From NCBI RefSeq assembly GCF_014268885.2, contig NZ_CP077095.1, positions 3,291,501 to 3,355,500 on the forward strand: 64,000 nt of DNA, written 5' to 3'. Shown in pieces: positions 29,103-39,304 of this stretch. This DNA is from Pseudomonas xantholysinigenes (GTDB taxonomy: Bacteria > Pseudomonadota > Gammaproteobacteria > Pseudomonadales > Pseudomonadaceae). Below the pieces are notes generated by a model that worked only from the letters and a program-made list of their open reading frames with translations, was not told where the DNA came from and ran no database searches. The stretch's first letter is position 1, and each line of letters begins with the position of its first letter. The position numbers and the translations under genes were made by a program.

Positions 29103-31295
29103 ATGGCGAAATGGCTAGACGGCGGTGGGCTCATGGCCGAGCGCATCCGCAACCACGACTGGAGTAGCACACCGCTAGGCCCTCTGCACACCTGGCCCGA
29201 AGTGCTCAAGACCAGCGTCGCCCTGTGCCTGGCCTCGCGCTTCCCGCAAGCGGTGCTATGGGGCGAGCAATTGATCACCCTGTACAACGATGCCTTCACC
29301 CCGATCCTGGGAGACAAGCCCCTGACCCTGGGGCAGCCGTTCAGCCAGGTATGGCAGGAAGCCTGGAGCGACATCGCCAGCCTGGCCCAACGCGCACTGA
29401 GTGGCGAGGCGGTGTACATCGAGGACTTTCCCCTGGTGATCGAGCGCCGGGGCAACCCGGAACGCGCCTACTTCACCTTTTGCTACAGCCCCATCCGCGA
29501 CCATGACGGCAAGGTGGTGGGCATGCTCGACACCGTTACCGAGACCACCGCCAACGTCGTCGCCAACCAGCGCCTGAGCTTCCTCGACAGCGTGGGGCGG
29601 GCCGTGGCCGATGCCACCGACGCGGAGCGGATCATGGCCACCACCACCCGCCTGCTCGGCGAGCATCTGCACCTGTCGAGCTGCGCCTACGCGATGATGG
29701 CCGCCGACGAGGACGGCTTCACCATCTGTGGCGACTGGGTGAGCCCAGGCTCGCCGCGGCTGCTCGGCCAGTACCGCCTGGCCGATTTCGGAGGCCTGGC
29801 GGTCAGTCGCCTGCGCGCCGGCCTGCCACTGGTGATCGAAGACAACCTGACGCAGTTGCCGGCGCGCGAGGCCGCGACCTTCCAGGCCATCGGCATCACC
29901 GCGACCCTGTGCATTCCGCTGATCAAGGAGGGCCGCCTGACCGCGCTGATGGCCATTCACGACAAGGTTCCGCGCAGCTGGAGCCCATATGAGCAGACCC
30001 TGATCAGCGAAGTCACCGAACGTTGCTGGGCGCATATCCAACGGGTCCAGGCCAACGCCGAGGTGCGCGAGGCGATGCTGGCCCTCGAGGCGCTCAATGC
30101 CACCCTTGAGCAACGGGTCGAGGAACGCACCGGGCAACTGCTGCACACCGAGGCGATCCTGCGCCAGACCCAGAAGCTCGAGGCCATCGGCCAACTGACC
30201 GGCGGCGTCGCCCACGACTTCAACAACCTGCTGACCATCATCCGCTCGTCGATCCACTTCCTGCAGCGCCCCGACCTCGATGACACCCGTCGCAACCGTT
30301 ACATCAAGACCGTCTCCGACACTGTCGACCGAGGCGCCAAGCTGACCGGCCAACTGCTTGCCTTTGCCCGGCGCCAAGCCCTGAGCCCGCAGGTGTTCGA
30401 GGCCGGTCCACAGCTCGAAGCCATGGCCGACATGCTCGATACCGCCACCGGCGCACGCATCCAGGTCAGCCTCGAATTGCCCGAGGTGCCCTGCCACGTG
30501 CATGCCGACCTGGGCCAGCTGGAGACGGCGGTGATCAACCTGATGATCAACGGTCGCGACGCCATGGCCGGCAGCGGTACCCTGCGCCTGCGCCTGGAAG
30601 CCAACCGCAGCCTGCCAGGCCTGCGCGGCCAGCCGGAACAGCCGGGGCCATTCGCCGCCATCTCGGTGACCGACAGCGGCGTCGGCATTGCCCCGCACCT
30701 GCTCGAGCGCATCTTCGACCCGTTCTTCACCACCAAGCCCCCTGGCCAGGGCACGGGGCTGGGGTTGTCGCAAGTGTTCGGCTTCGTCAAGCAGTCGGGC
30801 GGCGAGGTGCAGGTGACTAGCACCGAAGGCCAGGGCACCACCTTTACCCTCTATTTGCCGCAAGTAGACCAGGCCGATGCCCAGGCCGAGCTGCACAGCA
30901 GCCAACCCATGCCACCAGGCGAACGACGGCGGATCCTGGTGGTCGAGGACACCCCCGATGTCGGCAGTTTCACCGCGCAGATCCTGCGCGATCACGGCTA
31001 TCAGATCCGCTGGGCGGCCAGCGCTGAAGAGGCGCTGGCGCAGATCACGGCTGGCCAGAATGGGTTCGACGCGGTGTTTTCCGATGTGGTGATGCCGGGA
31101 ATGGGAGGCCTGGCCCTGGCCCGCGAGCTGCGCGAAAGCCATCCACAGCTCCCGGTAATCCTCACCTCCGGCTATAGCGAGGCCATCGCCGAGGGCGGGC
31201 ACCAGGGCTTCGCCTTCCTGGCCAAGCCGTATTCAGCCGAGCAGGTGTGCCGGATGCTCAACGAGGTGCTGCAGGCAAGCGACGCGCCCCTGTAG
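29103..31295 (+). CDS. Hybrid sensor histidine kinase/response regulator (PAS-GAF-HK-REC)
   Basis: The 730-residue soluble protein has a PAS-like domain (about 10-155), a GAF domain (about 160-310; [32 protein letters not shown]) and a coiled coil ([22 protein letters not shown]). A HisKA domain follows with phospho-acceptor His371 in [14 protein letters not shown], then an ATPase domain with N-box [10 protein letters not shown] and G-boxes DSGVGI and GTGLGL. The C-terminal receiver has Asp661 in [11 protein letters not shown]. There are no membrane helices, so the signal is cytoplasmic, possibly light, gas or a small ligand. The partner response regulator with an output domain is not nearby. 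A shorter start at 29133 is possible. It is tail-to-tail with a kinase of the same architecture. Confidence 0.93.
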   Translation: MAKWLDGGGLMAERIRNHDWSSTPLGPLHTWPEVLKTSVALCLASRFPQAVLWGEQLITLYNDAFTPILGDKPLTLGQPFSQVWQEAWSDIASLAQRALSGEAVYIEDFPLVIERRGNPERAYFTFCYSPIRDHDGKVVGMLDTVTETTANVVANQRLSFLDSVGRAVADATDAERIMATTTRLLGEHLHLSSCAYAMMAADEDGFTICGDWVSPGSPRLLGQYRLADFGGLAVSRLRAGLPLVIEDNLTQLPAREAATFQAIGITATLCIPLIKEGRLTALMAIHDKVPRSWSPYEQTLISEVTERCWAHIQRVQANAEVREAMLALEALNATLEQRVEERTGQLLHTEAILRQTQKLEAIGQLTGGVAHDFNNLLTIIRSSIHFLQRPDLDDTRRNRYIKTVSDTVDRGAKLTGQLLAFARRQALSPQVFEAGPQLEAMADMLDTATGARIQVSLELPEVPCHVHADLGQLETAVINLMINGRDAMAGSGTLRLRLEANRSLPGLRGQPEQPGPFAAISVTDSGVGIAPHLLERIFDPFFTTKPPGQGTGLGLSQVFGFVKQSGGEVQVTSTEGQGTTFTLYLPQVDQADAQAELHSSQPMPPGERRRILVVEDTPDVGSFTAQILRDHGYQIRWAASAEEALAQITAGQNGFDAVFSDVVMPGMGGLALARELRESHPQLPVILTSGYSEAIAEGGHQGFAFLAKPYSAEQVCRMLNEVLQASDAPL

Positions 31296-31404
31296 ACGCC
31301 GGCCTTGCCGACGAACCAGGTGTCGCCTTGCAGCCCCGGCAAGTCCAAAGCGGACGCCGCTTCTGGACAGCTTGAAAGGGCTGACGCCTGCCAGCCCCAC
31401 AGCA

Positions 31405-33564
31405 TCAGCCCCGGCCACGCAACAACCGCGCCAGGCTCTGCGCCAGCTCGGCCTGGTGGAACGGCTTGCGCAGTACCTCGAAGCCATGCAGCTCGCTCGG
31501 TGCCAGGTTGGCATACCCAGTAATGATCAACACCGGCAGATCCGCCAGGCGCTCGCGCACCTTTTGGGCAAAGCGCACGCCGGTCATCTCGGTCATGACA
31601 TGATCGGTCAACAACAGGTCCGGACGTAATCCCTGGTCCAGCAAGGCCAGCGCCTGCAATGGCCCCTCGGCCTCGCTGACCTCATACCCGAGGGCCTGCA
31701 ACTGCATCAGCGTGGCATGACGCACCAAGGCTTCGTCATCCACCAGCAGCACGCGCCGCAAGCGGCCTGGCCCTGGCTCGTCGGCTGGCACGCCAACCTT
31801 CTCGGGCGCTTCACCCACCGGCAGCCACAGGGTCGCCTCAGTCCCCCGCCCGGCCCTTGAATGAATCGCGAAACCGCCACCCGACTGCAACGCCAGCCCC
31901 TGCACCATCGGCAAGCCCAACCCGGTGCCGCGCCCTACCCCCTTCTTGGTCGAATAGAACGGTTCGAGGCAGCGCCCCAGGACCTCTTCGCTCATGCCGC
32001 AGCCATTATCCTCCACCTGTAGCCAGACCTGGCGCCCCGTCAAGGGATTGGGGGCCTGGTGCGCATCGTCTTCGCCCAGACCTGCGCAGATGGTCAGCTG
32101 GCCACCTTCGGCCATCGCATCGCGGGCATTCACCACCAGGTTGAGCACGGCCAACTCCAACTGGTGCGGATCCACCAGTACCCCAGGCAATGCCGTGTCG
32201 ATACGGACACGCAGGACAATGGTCGGGCCCAGCGAACGCGTCATCAGCTCGTGCATGTCCTCGATCAGCGCGGCCAGTGAAACCACCAGAGGTTTCAGGG
32301 TTTGCCGGCGGGCGAAGCTGAGCAGCCGCCCGACCAAGCTACGCGCCCGCTCCGCGGCTTGCAGGCCCCCCTCGATCAGGCGTTCGGCGCGCTCTGGCTG
32401 CGGATGGCGACGCAGCAGTTCGAGCGAGGCGATGATTGGCGTCAGCATGTTGTTGAGGTCGTGGGCAATGCCGCCGGTGAGCTGGCCGATCATGTCCATC
32501 TTGCGCGCCTCATGCAGCTGCACGAGGGCCGACTCGCGCTGGGCCAGCATCCGCGCCACGCGTTCCTCGAGGTTTTCGTTCAGTGCATGCAGGGCCCGCT
32601 CGGCACGGGCATGGGTCACCGCCGCCCAGACCTGCTTGGCGGTTTCCTCGACCAGCAGGCACTCGTCGGCGACGAACAGGTGTGGTGCGTGAAAATGCAC
32701 CGCCAGCATCGCCTCCAGGTGCTCGGCACGCAGCACCGGTACATGCAGGCTGGCGCACAGCGCCGGTTCATTGGCCTGGTAGTCGTGGCGCACCACCTGG
32801 CCGCTCAGCAGCCCGTCACGCAGCGCCGGGTCAAGATTGGCGTAGGGGTTGTCACCGACCAGCGAAGGCACGCCATCGGCCCATTCCTGGCCCACCCGGT
32901 AATGGCAGCCATCACCCAGGTCCTCGCCGAAGCACACCCGCGCCGCGCCCAGCTCCTCACCCAGGCGGCGGATAGCGTGGGCCTCGATACGCTCGGCATC
33001 GCCCAACCCAGGCAACGCCTGACGCAGCTCCAGTAAAAAGGCCTGGCGGCGCTGAAAGCGCACCCGCTCGCTGGTGTCGTTGACGATGCACAGCACGCCG
33101 CCGACGCTGCCATCGGCCTCGCGAACCGCAGAGTAGGACACATCGAAATAGGCCGTCTCGCCCAGGCCCTGACGCTCGATGTAGAACGGCCGGTCCTTGG
33201 CGGCGAAGGTCACGCCAGTCTCGCGTACACCGCGCAACAGCGGCTCCAGATCGTCCCACAGCTCGCGCCAGTTTTCCTCGGCCGGTTGCCCCAGGGCCCG
33301 CGGGTGCTTGTTGCCGATGCTTGGCCCATAGGCTTCGTTGTACAGGGCCACGTACTGCGCGCCCCAGAACAGCACGATCTGCGCCTGGGCCGGCAACAGC
33401 GTGGTCATGATCGCCTGCAGCCCCGGCGACCAGCCGTGCGGCGGCCCCAAGGGCGAGGCGTGCCAATCCATCGCCCGCAGCAGGCCGCTGACCGTGTCAC
33501 CGCCAAGCAACCATGCCGGCGGTGCGTTCAGGCTGACGGGCTTGCTCTGCCGACGCGTTTTCAT
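31405..33564 (-). CDS. Hybrid sensor histidine kinase/response regulator (PAS-GAF-HK-REC), second copy
   Basis: The 719-residue protein has the same domain order as its convergent neighbour. A PAS-like domain (DWHASPLGPPHGWSPGLQAIM, matching the neighbour's [13 protein letters not shown]) is followed by a GAF domain and a coiled coil (ALNENLEERVARMLAQRESALVQL). His368 lies in GGIAHDLNNMLTPI, the ATPase boxes are NLVVNARDAM, DNGCGM and GTGLGLPM, and the receiver has Asp654 in LLLTDHVMTEMTG. The two proteins are diverged paralogues rather than a recent duplication. No membrane segment is present. The two 3' ends are 109 bp apart with no obvious terminator. The signal is unknown. Confidence 0.93.
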   Translation of the reverse strand: MKTRRQSKPVSLNAPPAWLLGGDTVSGLLRAMDWHASPLGPPHGWSPGLQAIMTTLLPAQAQIVLFWGAQYVALYNEAYGPSIGNKHPRALGQPAEENWRELWDDLEPLLRGVRETGVTFAAKDRPFYIERQGLGETAYFDVSYSAVREADGSVGGVLCIVNDTSERVRFQRRQAFLLELRQALPGLGDAERIEAHAIRRLGEELGAARVCFGEDLGDGCHYRVGQEWADGVPSLVGDNPYANLDPALRDGLLSGQVVRHDYQANEPALCASLHVPVLRAEHLEAMLAVHFHAPHLFVADECLLVEETAKQVWAAVTHARAERALHALNENLEERVARMLAQRESALVQLHEARKMDMIGQLTGGIAHDLNNMLTPIIASLELLRRHPQPERAERLIEGGLQAAERARSLVGRLLSFARRQTLKPLVVSLAALIEDMHELMTRSLGPTIVLRVRIDTALPGVLVDPHQLELAVLNLVVNARDAMAEGGQLTICAGLGEDDAHQAPNPLTGRQVWLQVEDNGCGMSEEVLGRCLEPFYSTKKGVGRGTGLGLPMVQGLALQSGGGFAIHSRAGRGTEATLWLPVGEAPEKVGVPADEPGPGRLRRVLLVDDEALVRHATLMQLQALGYEVSEAEGPLQALALLDQGLRPDLLLTDHVMTEMTGVRFAQKVRERLADLPVLIITGYANLAPSELHGFEVLRKPFHQAELAQSLARLLRGRG

Positions 33565-33650
33565 GTCTCGGTCATCCCGGGCGCGTTGCCATCCTATGAG
33601 GGTAGGAAATCAGCCGATGGCAAATCGTTCCCTTGGGATCACCGCGACCT

Positions 33651-34283
33651 TCAGCGCCGCCCTTCGGCCAGCATGCGCACGGCCAGGCCAGCCAGCACGG
33701 TGCCCATCAGCCAGCGCTGCGCTTGTTGCCACAGCGGCCGCCCGGCGAGGAACACGGCGATGGAACCGGCCATCAGGGCGATCAGCGCATTGACCGTGAC
33801 GCTGATGGCGATCTGCGTGCCGCCCAGCACCAGCGACTGCGCCAACACACTACCGTGCCCCGGCTCGATGAACTGCGGCATCAGCGACAGGTACATGACG
33901 GCGATCTTGGGGTTGAGCAGGTTGGTCAGGAACCCCATGGCGAACAGCCGGCGCGGGCTGTCGGCCGGCAAGTCGCGCACCTGGAAGGGCGACCGGCCGC
34001 CCGGACGCAGCGCCTGCCAGGCCAGGTACAGCAGGTACAGGGCACCACCGATGCGCAGGGCGTCATAGGCGAGCGGCACCGCCATCACCAGGGCCGTGAT
34101 GCCCAGCGCGGCACAGAGCATGTAGAAGATGAACCCCAACGCCACCCCGCCCAGGGAAATCAACCCGGCCATCCGGCCTTGGCAGATGGAGCGGGAAATC
34201 AGGTAGATCATGTTCGGCCCCGGCGTCAGGACCATGCCCAGGCTGATCAGGGCGAACGCTAACAGGTTGCTGGTTTCAGGCAT
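33651..34283 (-). CDS. LysE-family exporter
   Basis: The 210-residue protein has six hydrophobic segments and the LysE/RhtB signature near the start (LAFALISLGMVLTPGPNMIYLISRSI) and in the middle (GFLTNLLNPKIAVMYLSLMPQFI). The family exports amino acids or derivatives such as lysine, threonine or homoserine. Two ATGs lie in tandem at 34286 and 34283; the second is six bases after AAGGAGG, the better spacing. It is one of five LysE-type genes in this window. The next gene on the plus strand is preceded by a structured leader. Confidence 0.92.
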   Translation of the reverse strand: MPETSNLLAFALISLGMVLTPGPNMIYLISRSICQGRMAGLISLGGVALGFIFYMLCAALGITALVMAVPLAYDALRIGGALYLLYLAWQALRPGGRSPFQVRDLPADSPRRLFAMGFLTNLLNPKIAVMYLSLMPQFIEPGHGSVLAQSLVLGGTQIAISVTVNALIALMAGSIAVFLAGRPLWQQAQRWLMGTVLAGLAVRMLAEGRR

Positions 34284-34390
34284 CATGCACCTCCTTGTTG
34301 TTATGAGCGGGGAAGTGTATCCGCACATGACCTCGCCTTGAAACGGTTCACCGAGCCCGGTAATCTTGCGCCGCTGCTGTAAGTCCAGTA

Positions 34391-34610
34391 GCCGGGTTTG
34401 GTCACCCGCGAACATCAAGGCGCACTAGCGCCGCTTTGCGATTCAGTTGGCGCTTTTTTGTGCCCGCTGTTTTGTTCTATGGCGGCTGTGCGTGGGGCGC
34501 CTCCGTGCGCGCCGGTTTCCTTGATTCCCGGTTGACCAACCCGCGCACAGTCGCCACCCATTCGTTTGGTCACGTTGTGTGGCGGCTCCATTGAATCAAG
34601 GAGCGACACA
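34391..34610 (+). ncRNA. Structured leader or small RNA with competing hairpins upstream of DUF3077 gene
   Basis: On the plus strand GGCGC-ACTA-GCGCC (34419-34432) overlaps a second, mutually exclusive hairpin AGCGCC (34427-34432) / GGCGCT (34449-34454), which is followed by a T-run to 34459 and looks like an intrinsic terminator. Upstream TTGGTCA (34398-34404) can pair with TGACCAA (34533-34539), which can instead pair with a second TTGGTCA (34566-34572). CGCCAC (34552-34557) can pair with GTGGCG (34579-34584) just before the ribosome-binding site. This resembles attenuators or C4-type phage antisense RNAs. The remaining part of the gap, 34284-34390, holds the LysE promoter region. Confidence 0.5.
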
Positions 34611-34916
34611 ATGACGAAAGGTCTACCCGATCCCCCTTCCCGCGCCACCACGGCCCCTTGCAGTTTCGGCAATTGCGAGTGCAGCCATCCGTCGCTGTTC
34701 GCCGTACGCGAGGGCGTCGATCTCGAGGATGCCCTGGTGCACCTGTCCACTTTGCTCAAGGGCGCGTTCGCGACCAACCTCAAGGCCATGGAGCTGGCGA
34801 CCGGCACCTGCCAAGACTTGCTGATGGCCAACGACCACGGGCTGGATGCCGCCAAGGCCGTGGTCGAAGCACTGCTCGACGGGGTGGAGATGCAACAGGT
34901 GGCACCGGTGCTGTAG
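34611..34916 (+). CDS. DUF3077 family protein
   Basis: The 101-residue acidic, helical protein shows the DUF3077 pattern: an N-terminal Pro/Cys-containing segment (PCSFGNCECSHPSLFAVREGVDLEDALVHLSTLLKGAF) and a helix pair ending in AKAVVEALLDGVE. The family is common in Pseudomonas, often in several copies, and has no established function. AAGGAG lies seven bases before ATG 34611. The long structured upstream region suggests control after transcription starts. Its stop is 15 bp from the convergent LysE stop. Confidence 0.88.
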   Translation: MTKGLPDPPSRATTAPCSFGNCECSHPSLFAVREGVDLEDALVHLSTLLKGAFATNLKAMELATGTCQDLLMANDHGLDAAKAVVEALLDGVEMQQVAPVL

Positions 34917-34931
34917 CGCGGTGGAGCGCGC

Positions 34932-35540
34932 CTAGGCCAACTGCCCCACCACCAACCCCAGCGCGATCGCGATCATCACCACCCCCGACACCCGCCCGAC
35001 CAGCCGCGCCGCTGCCGGGCGGGTGCGCAACACCGCCTTGGCGCCGTAGCCCACCAGCAGGTAGATCACCAGCGAGCTGCACAGGTGCACCAGCCCCAGC
35101 AACAGGATCTGCAGTGGCAGCGGCCAGCTCGATTGCGGGTCGGTGAACTGCGGCAGCAACGCCAGGAACAGCAGGAACACCTTGGGGTTGAGCCCGCTGA
35201 CGCAGAAGCCCCTGAGCGCCCAGCGCGAGCCGCTGTCGCCCGCCCCCGCCTCGCCCGCCTCGGGCACCGCCGGCTTGAGCAGCAGGTTGCCGCCCAACCA
35301 CAGCAGGTACAGGCAACCGGCCAGGGTCAGCAAGGTCAGCGCCAGCGGGTGCCCGGCGATCAGGCTGCCGACCCCGGCGGCGACGATCAGCGTGGCGAGG
35401 AAATGCCCGGACAACATCCCCGCCACCGCCGAGCCCACCCAGCGGCCGCGCATGCCAGCGGAGATGGCATAGGCCCAGTCGGCGCCCGGGGTAATCACGA
35501 ACAGGAAGGAGACGGCCCAGAACGCCGCCAATACACTCAT
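34932..35540 (-). CDS. LysE-family exporter, divergent from Lrp/AsnC regulator
   Basis: The 202-residue membrane protein begins MSVLAAFWAVSFLFVITPGADWAYAISAGM and has the mid-protein GFCVSGLNPKVFLLFLALLPQF motif; six helices are predicted. It should export an amino acid. ATG 35540 is taken as start because helix 1 begins there; an in-frame GTG at 35546 has a slightly better placed AAGGA and is an alternative. It is head-to-head with an Lrp-type regulator, the usual partner of LysE-type exporters, with a 9-bp inverted repeat between them. Confidence 0.92.
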   Translation of the reverse strand: MSVLAAFWAVSFLFVITPGADWAYAISAGMRGRWVGSAVAGMLSGHFLATLIVAAGVGSLIAGHPLALTLLTLAGCLYLLWLGGNLLLKPAVPEAGEAGAGDSGSRWALRGFCVSGLNPKVFLLFLALLPQFTDPQSSWPLPLQILLLGLVHLCSSLVIYLLVGYGAKAVLRTRPAAARLVGRVSGVVMIAIALGLVVGQLA

Positions 35541-35576
35541 GGCCACTTCGATGGTTCCTTTCACACAGATTTCGGT

Positions 35577-35615
35577 GAAAGAAAGACTACGGATATCGCC
35601 AGGGGACTTTCTTTC
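35577..35615. promoter_or_regulatory. Inverted repeat, probable Lrp/AsnC operator
   Basis: GAAAGAAAG (35577-35585) and CTTTCTTTC (35607-35615) are perfect 9-bp arms with a 21-bp spacer, about two helical turns between arm edges. They lie centrally in the 118-bp gap between the exporter start and the regulator start, so one bound octamer or dimer pair could govern both. Confidence 0.6.
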
Positions 35616-35658
35616 GTATATTCCCTCTTCACAGCGAAAAACTGGAAGATCCTTCCCC

Positions 35659-36111
35659 ATGGACAGAATCGATCGCAAGATCCTTGCCGAGCTGCAACAA
35701 GACGGTCGCCTGTCGGTGACCGAGCTGGCCGATCGCGTGGGCCTGAGCCTGTCGCCCTGCCACCGTCGGCTCAAGGCGCTGGAGGAGTCCGGCGCCATCC
35801 TCGGCTACCACGCGCGCCTGGCCCCGGCCGCGCTGGGCCTGAACTTCGCCGCGCTGGTATTCGTGACCCTGCGCGAGGTCACCCGCCAGCCGGTGGCGGA
35901 CTTCGAGGCGGCCCTGGGCGAGATCCCGCAGATCGTCGAAGCGCAGCGGCTGTTCGGCGACCCGGACTACTTGCTGCACGTGGTGGCCAAGGACCTGCCG
36001 GCGTTCCAGAAGCTGTACGACGAGCAACTGACCAGCATCCCCAACGTCAAGCGGCTGAGTTCGACCTTGGTGATGAAAGAGGTGATCCAGGACCGGGTGT
36101 TGCCGATGTAG
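35659..36111 (+). CDS. Lrp/AsnC-family transcriptional regulator
   Basis: The 150-residue protein has the N-terminal AsnC helix-turn-helix (MDRIDRKILAELQQDGRLSVTELADRVGLSLSPCHRRLKALEESGAILGY) and a RAM ligand-binding domain ending in STLVMKEVIQDRVLPM. Such regulators bind amino acids and commonly switch on the neighbouring exporter. Start at ATG 35659 is fixed by the HTH. Divergent layout with the LysE gene gives the target; which amino acid is sensed cannot be told. Confidence 0.95.
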   Translation: MDRIDRKILAELQQDGRLSVTELADRVGLSLSPCHRRLKALEESGAILGYHARLAPAALGLNFAALVFVTLREVTRQPVADFEAALGEIPQIVEAQRLFGDPDYLLHVVAKDLPAFQKLYDEQLTSIPNVKRLSSTLVMKEVIQDRVLPM

Positions 36112-36130
36112 TCGCTGGCTTCACCGCTTA

Positions 36131-36245
36131 CCTGGAGCGGCCTTGTGCCGCGAAAGGGCTGCTAAGCAGCCCCAGCGATCGAGTAGGCGGCACAAATGGC
36201 TGGGGCTGCCATGCAGCCCTTTCGCGGCACAAGGCCGCTCCTACA
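36131..36245. repeat. Inverted pair of REP elements (ggagcggccttgtgcc type)
   Basis: tggagcggccttgtgccgcg (from 36132) and its inverse cgcggcacaaggccgctcct (ending about 36241) enclose a gctgc/gcagc inner palindrome. This is a different REP sequence class from the gtgggagcgggcttgcc class. The rest of the gap to 36429 is AT-richer and presumably holds the permease promoter, not resolved. Confidence 0.9.
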
Positions 36246-36429
36246 GGCAATGTCGGTGATCCGTACATGCGCATGCCCCAGCCTTAGTTTTTTTAACGTC
36301 CATAAGCACAAATTTACTAATTTCCCCCGCCCCAGCCGCCCCGCATCATCACGCCAACAAGAACGCGTCGCCCGTTGCCGGCGCGCACCTGGGCAACCGC
36401 CGTTGCCCCACCTTGCCTTGGAGTCCGTC

Positions 36430-37842
36430 ATGACCCGTGCAGCCAATTCGGCACCCCTCATCGAGAAACACACCATCGGCTACGTGCCACCGCAAGACCG
36501 CCATGGAAAGGTAAGGGACTTGTTCACTCTGTGGTTCGGCGGCAACATCGCGCCGCTGCCCATCGTCACCGGCGCCCTGGGCGTGCAACTGTTCCACCTC
36601 AACCTGCTGTGGGGCATCGTCGCCATCCTGGTCGGCCATTTGCTCGGCGGCGTGCTGATGGCCCTGCACTCGGCCCAGGGCCCGCAGATGGGCATCCCGC
36701 AGATGATCCAGAGCCGCGCCCAGTTCGGCTCGCTCGGCGCGCTGCTGGTGGTGGTGATCGCCGGGGTCATGTACATCGGCTTCTTCGCCTCCAACATCGT
36801 GCTCGCCGGCAAGTCGCTGCATGGCGTGGTCGAGGCCGTGCCAGTACCGGTGGGCATCGTCATCGGCGCTTTGGGCTCGGGCATCATCGGCATCATCGGC
36901 TACCGCTTCATCCACGTGCTCAATCGTATCGGCACCTGGGTGCTGGGCATCGGCATCGTGGTTGGTTTCGGCTACATATTCAGCCATGTGCAAAGCGACG
37001 ACTTCCTTACCCGCGGCGGCTTCAACCTGGCCGGCTGGCTGGCCACCGTGTCGCTGGCGGCGCTGTGGCAGATCGCCTTCGCCCCCTATGTGTCGGACTA
37101 CTCGCGCTACCTGCCGGCCGATGTGAAAGTCTCCTCGACCTTCTGGACCACCTACCTGGGTTCGGCCCTGGGCTCGAGCCTGTCGTTCATCTTCGGCGCG
37201 GTGGCCGTGCTGGCGATCCCCGCAGGCATGGACACCATGGACGCGGTCAAGCTCGCCACCGGCAGCCTCGGCCCGTTGATGCTGGTGCTGTTCCTGCTCA
37301 GCGTGATCAGCCACAACGCCCTCAACCTGTACGGCGCGGTGCTGTCGATCATCACCCTGGTGCAGACCTTCGCCTACCGCTGGATCCCCACCGCCAAGAG
37401 CCGCGCGGTGCTGTCGCTGATCGTCCTGGCGGCGTGCTGCGTGGTGGCGGTGTTCGCCTCGGCGGACTTCATCGGCCACTTCGTCGACATGGTGCTGGTG
37501 CTGTTGGTGGTGCTGGTGCCATGGACGGCGATCAACCTGATCGACTTCTATGTGATCCACAAGGGCGACTACGACATCCAGTCGATCTTCAAGGTCGATG
37601 GCGGCATCTATGGGCGCTACAACCCGCAGGCGCTGATCGCCTATGCGGTGGGCATCGCGGTGCAGATCCCGTTCATGAACACGCCGCTGTATGTCGGGCC
37701 GGTGTCGGCGCACATCAATGGTGCCGACCTGTCATGGCTGGTGGGGCTGGCGATCACCTCGCCGCTGTATTGGTGGCTGGCCAGCCGCGACAGCGCTTAC
37801 CGTCGTCGCCAGCAGAGCGCCAAGCTGGCGGCTGCTGTCTGA
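36430..37842 (+). CDS. NCS1-family purine/pyrimidine permease (cytosine permease-like)
   Basis: The 470-residue protein has 12 helices with the NCS1 first-helix motif VRDLFTLWFGGNIAPLPIVTGALGVQL and the characteristic SDYSRYLPADV in the middle, near SRAQFGSLGALL. NCS1 proteins import cytosine, allantoin, hydantoins, thiamine precursors or purines with sodium or protons. No catabolic gene sits beside it, so the substrate is open. ATG 36430 is chosen; a GAG lies upstream and the N-terminal MTRAANSAPLIEKHTIGYVP is the normal cytosolic leader. It ends 94 bp before a convergent acyl-CoA dehydrogenase gene. Confidence 0.92.
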   Translation: MTRAANSAPLIEKHTIGYVPPQDRHGKVRDLFTLWFGGNIAPLPIVTGALGVQLFHLNLLWGIVAILVGHLLGGVLMALHSAQGPQMGIPQMIQSRAQFGSLGALLVVVIAGVMYIGFFASNIVLAGKSLHGVVEAVPVPVGIVIGALGSGIIGIIGYRFIHVLNRIGTWVLGIGIVVGFGYIFSHVQSDDFLTRGGFNLAGWLATVSLAALWQIAFAPYVSDYSRYLPADVKVSSTFWTTYLGSALGSSLSFIFGAVAVLAIPAGMDTMDAVKLATGSLGPLMLVLFLLSVISHNALNLYGAVLSIITLVQTFAYRWIPTAKSRAVLSLIVLAACCVVAVFASADFIGHFVDMVLVLLVVLVPWTAINLIDFYVIHKGDYDIQSIFKVDGGIYGRYNPQALIAYAVGIAVQIPFMNTPLYVGPVSAHINGADLSWLVGLAITSPLYWWLASRDSAYRRRQQSAKLAAAV

Positions 37843-37856
37843 GCCAATGACCATCA

Positions 37857-37935
37857 CGGGGCAAGCCCGCTCCCACGTTCCGCCGCCAAAAACATACTGG
37901 TGTCGTGGCAGCGGGCTTGCCCCGCGATGGGCCGC
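37857..37935. repeat. Inverted pair of REP elements between convergent genes
   Basis: acggggcaagcccgctcccacg and gtggcagcgggcttgccccgcg face each other around about 25 bases. The second copy runs up to the stop of the acyl-CoA dehydrogenase gene. It may serve as a transcript end for both genes. Confidence 0.85.
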
Positions 37936-39165
<1,230 letters not shown>

Positions 39166-39261
39166 CGGGGCTACCTTCAGTCAATGAAGAACATGGGCTG
39201 AGCCTAGAACAGCCACCCTTCATCCACCTAGTCTATTTTCTCCGTGTATAAACATTCATAA

Positions 39262-39281
39262 CCGATATATGATCGGCCGAT
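39262..39281. promoter_or_regulatory. Dyad in the acyl-CoA dehydrogenase/LysR intergenic region
   Basis: CCGAT-N5-ATCGG (39262-39276) overlaps the palindrome ATCGGCCGAT (39272-39281) about 25 bp before the LysR start. Such stacked half-sites are usual for LysR binding. The 139-bp gap also has an AT-rich run suited to promoters. Confidence 0.5.
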
Positions 39282-39304
39282 AACTCCAACAAAGAGCGGC
39301 GCCC

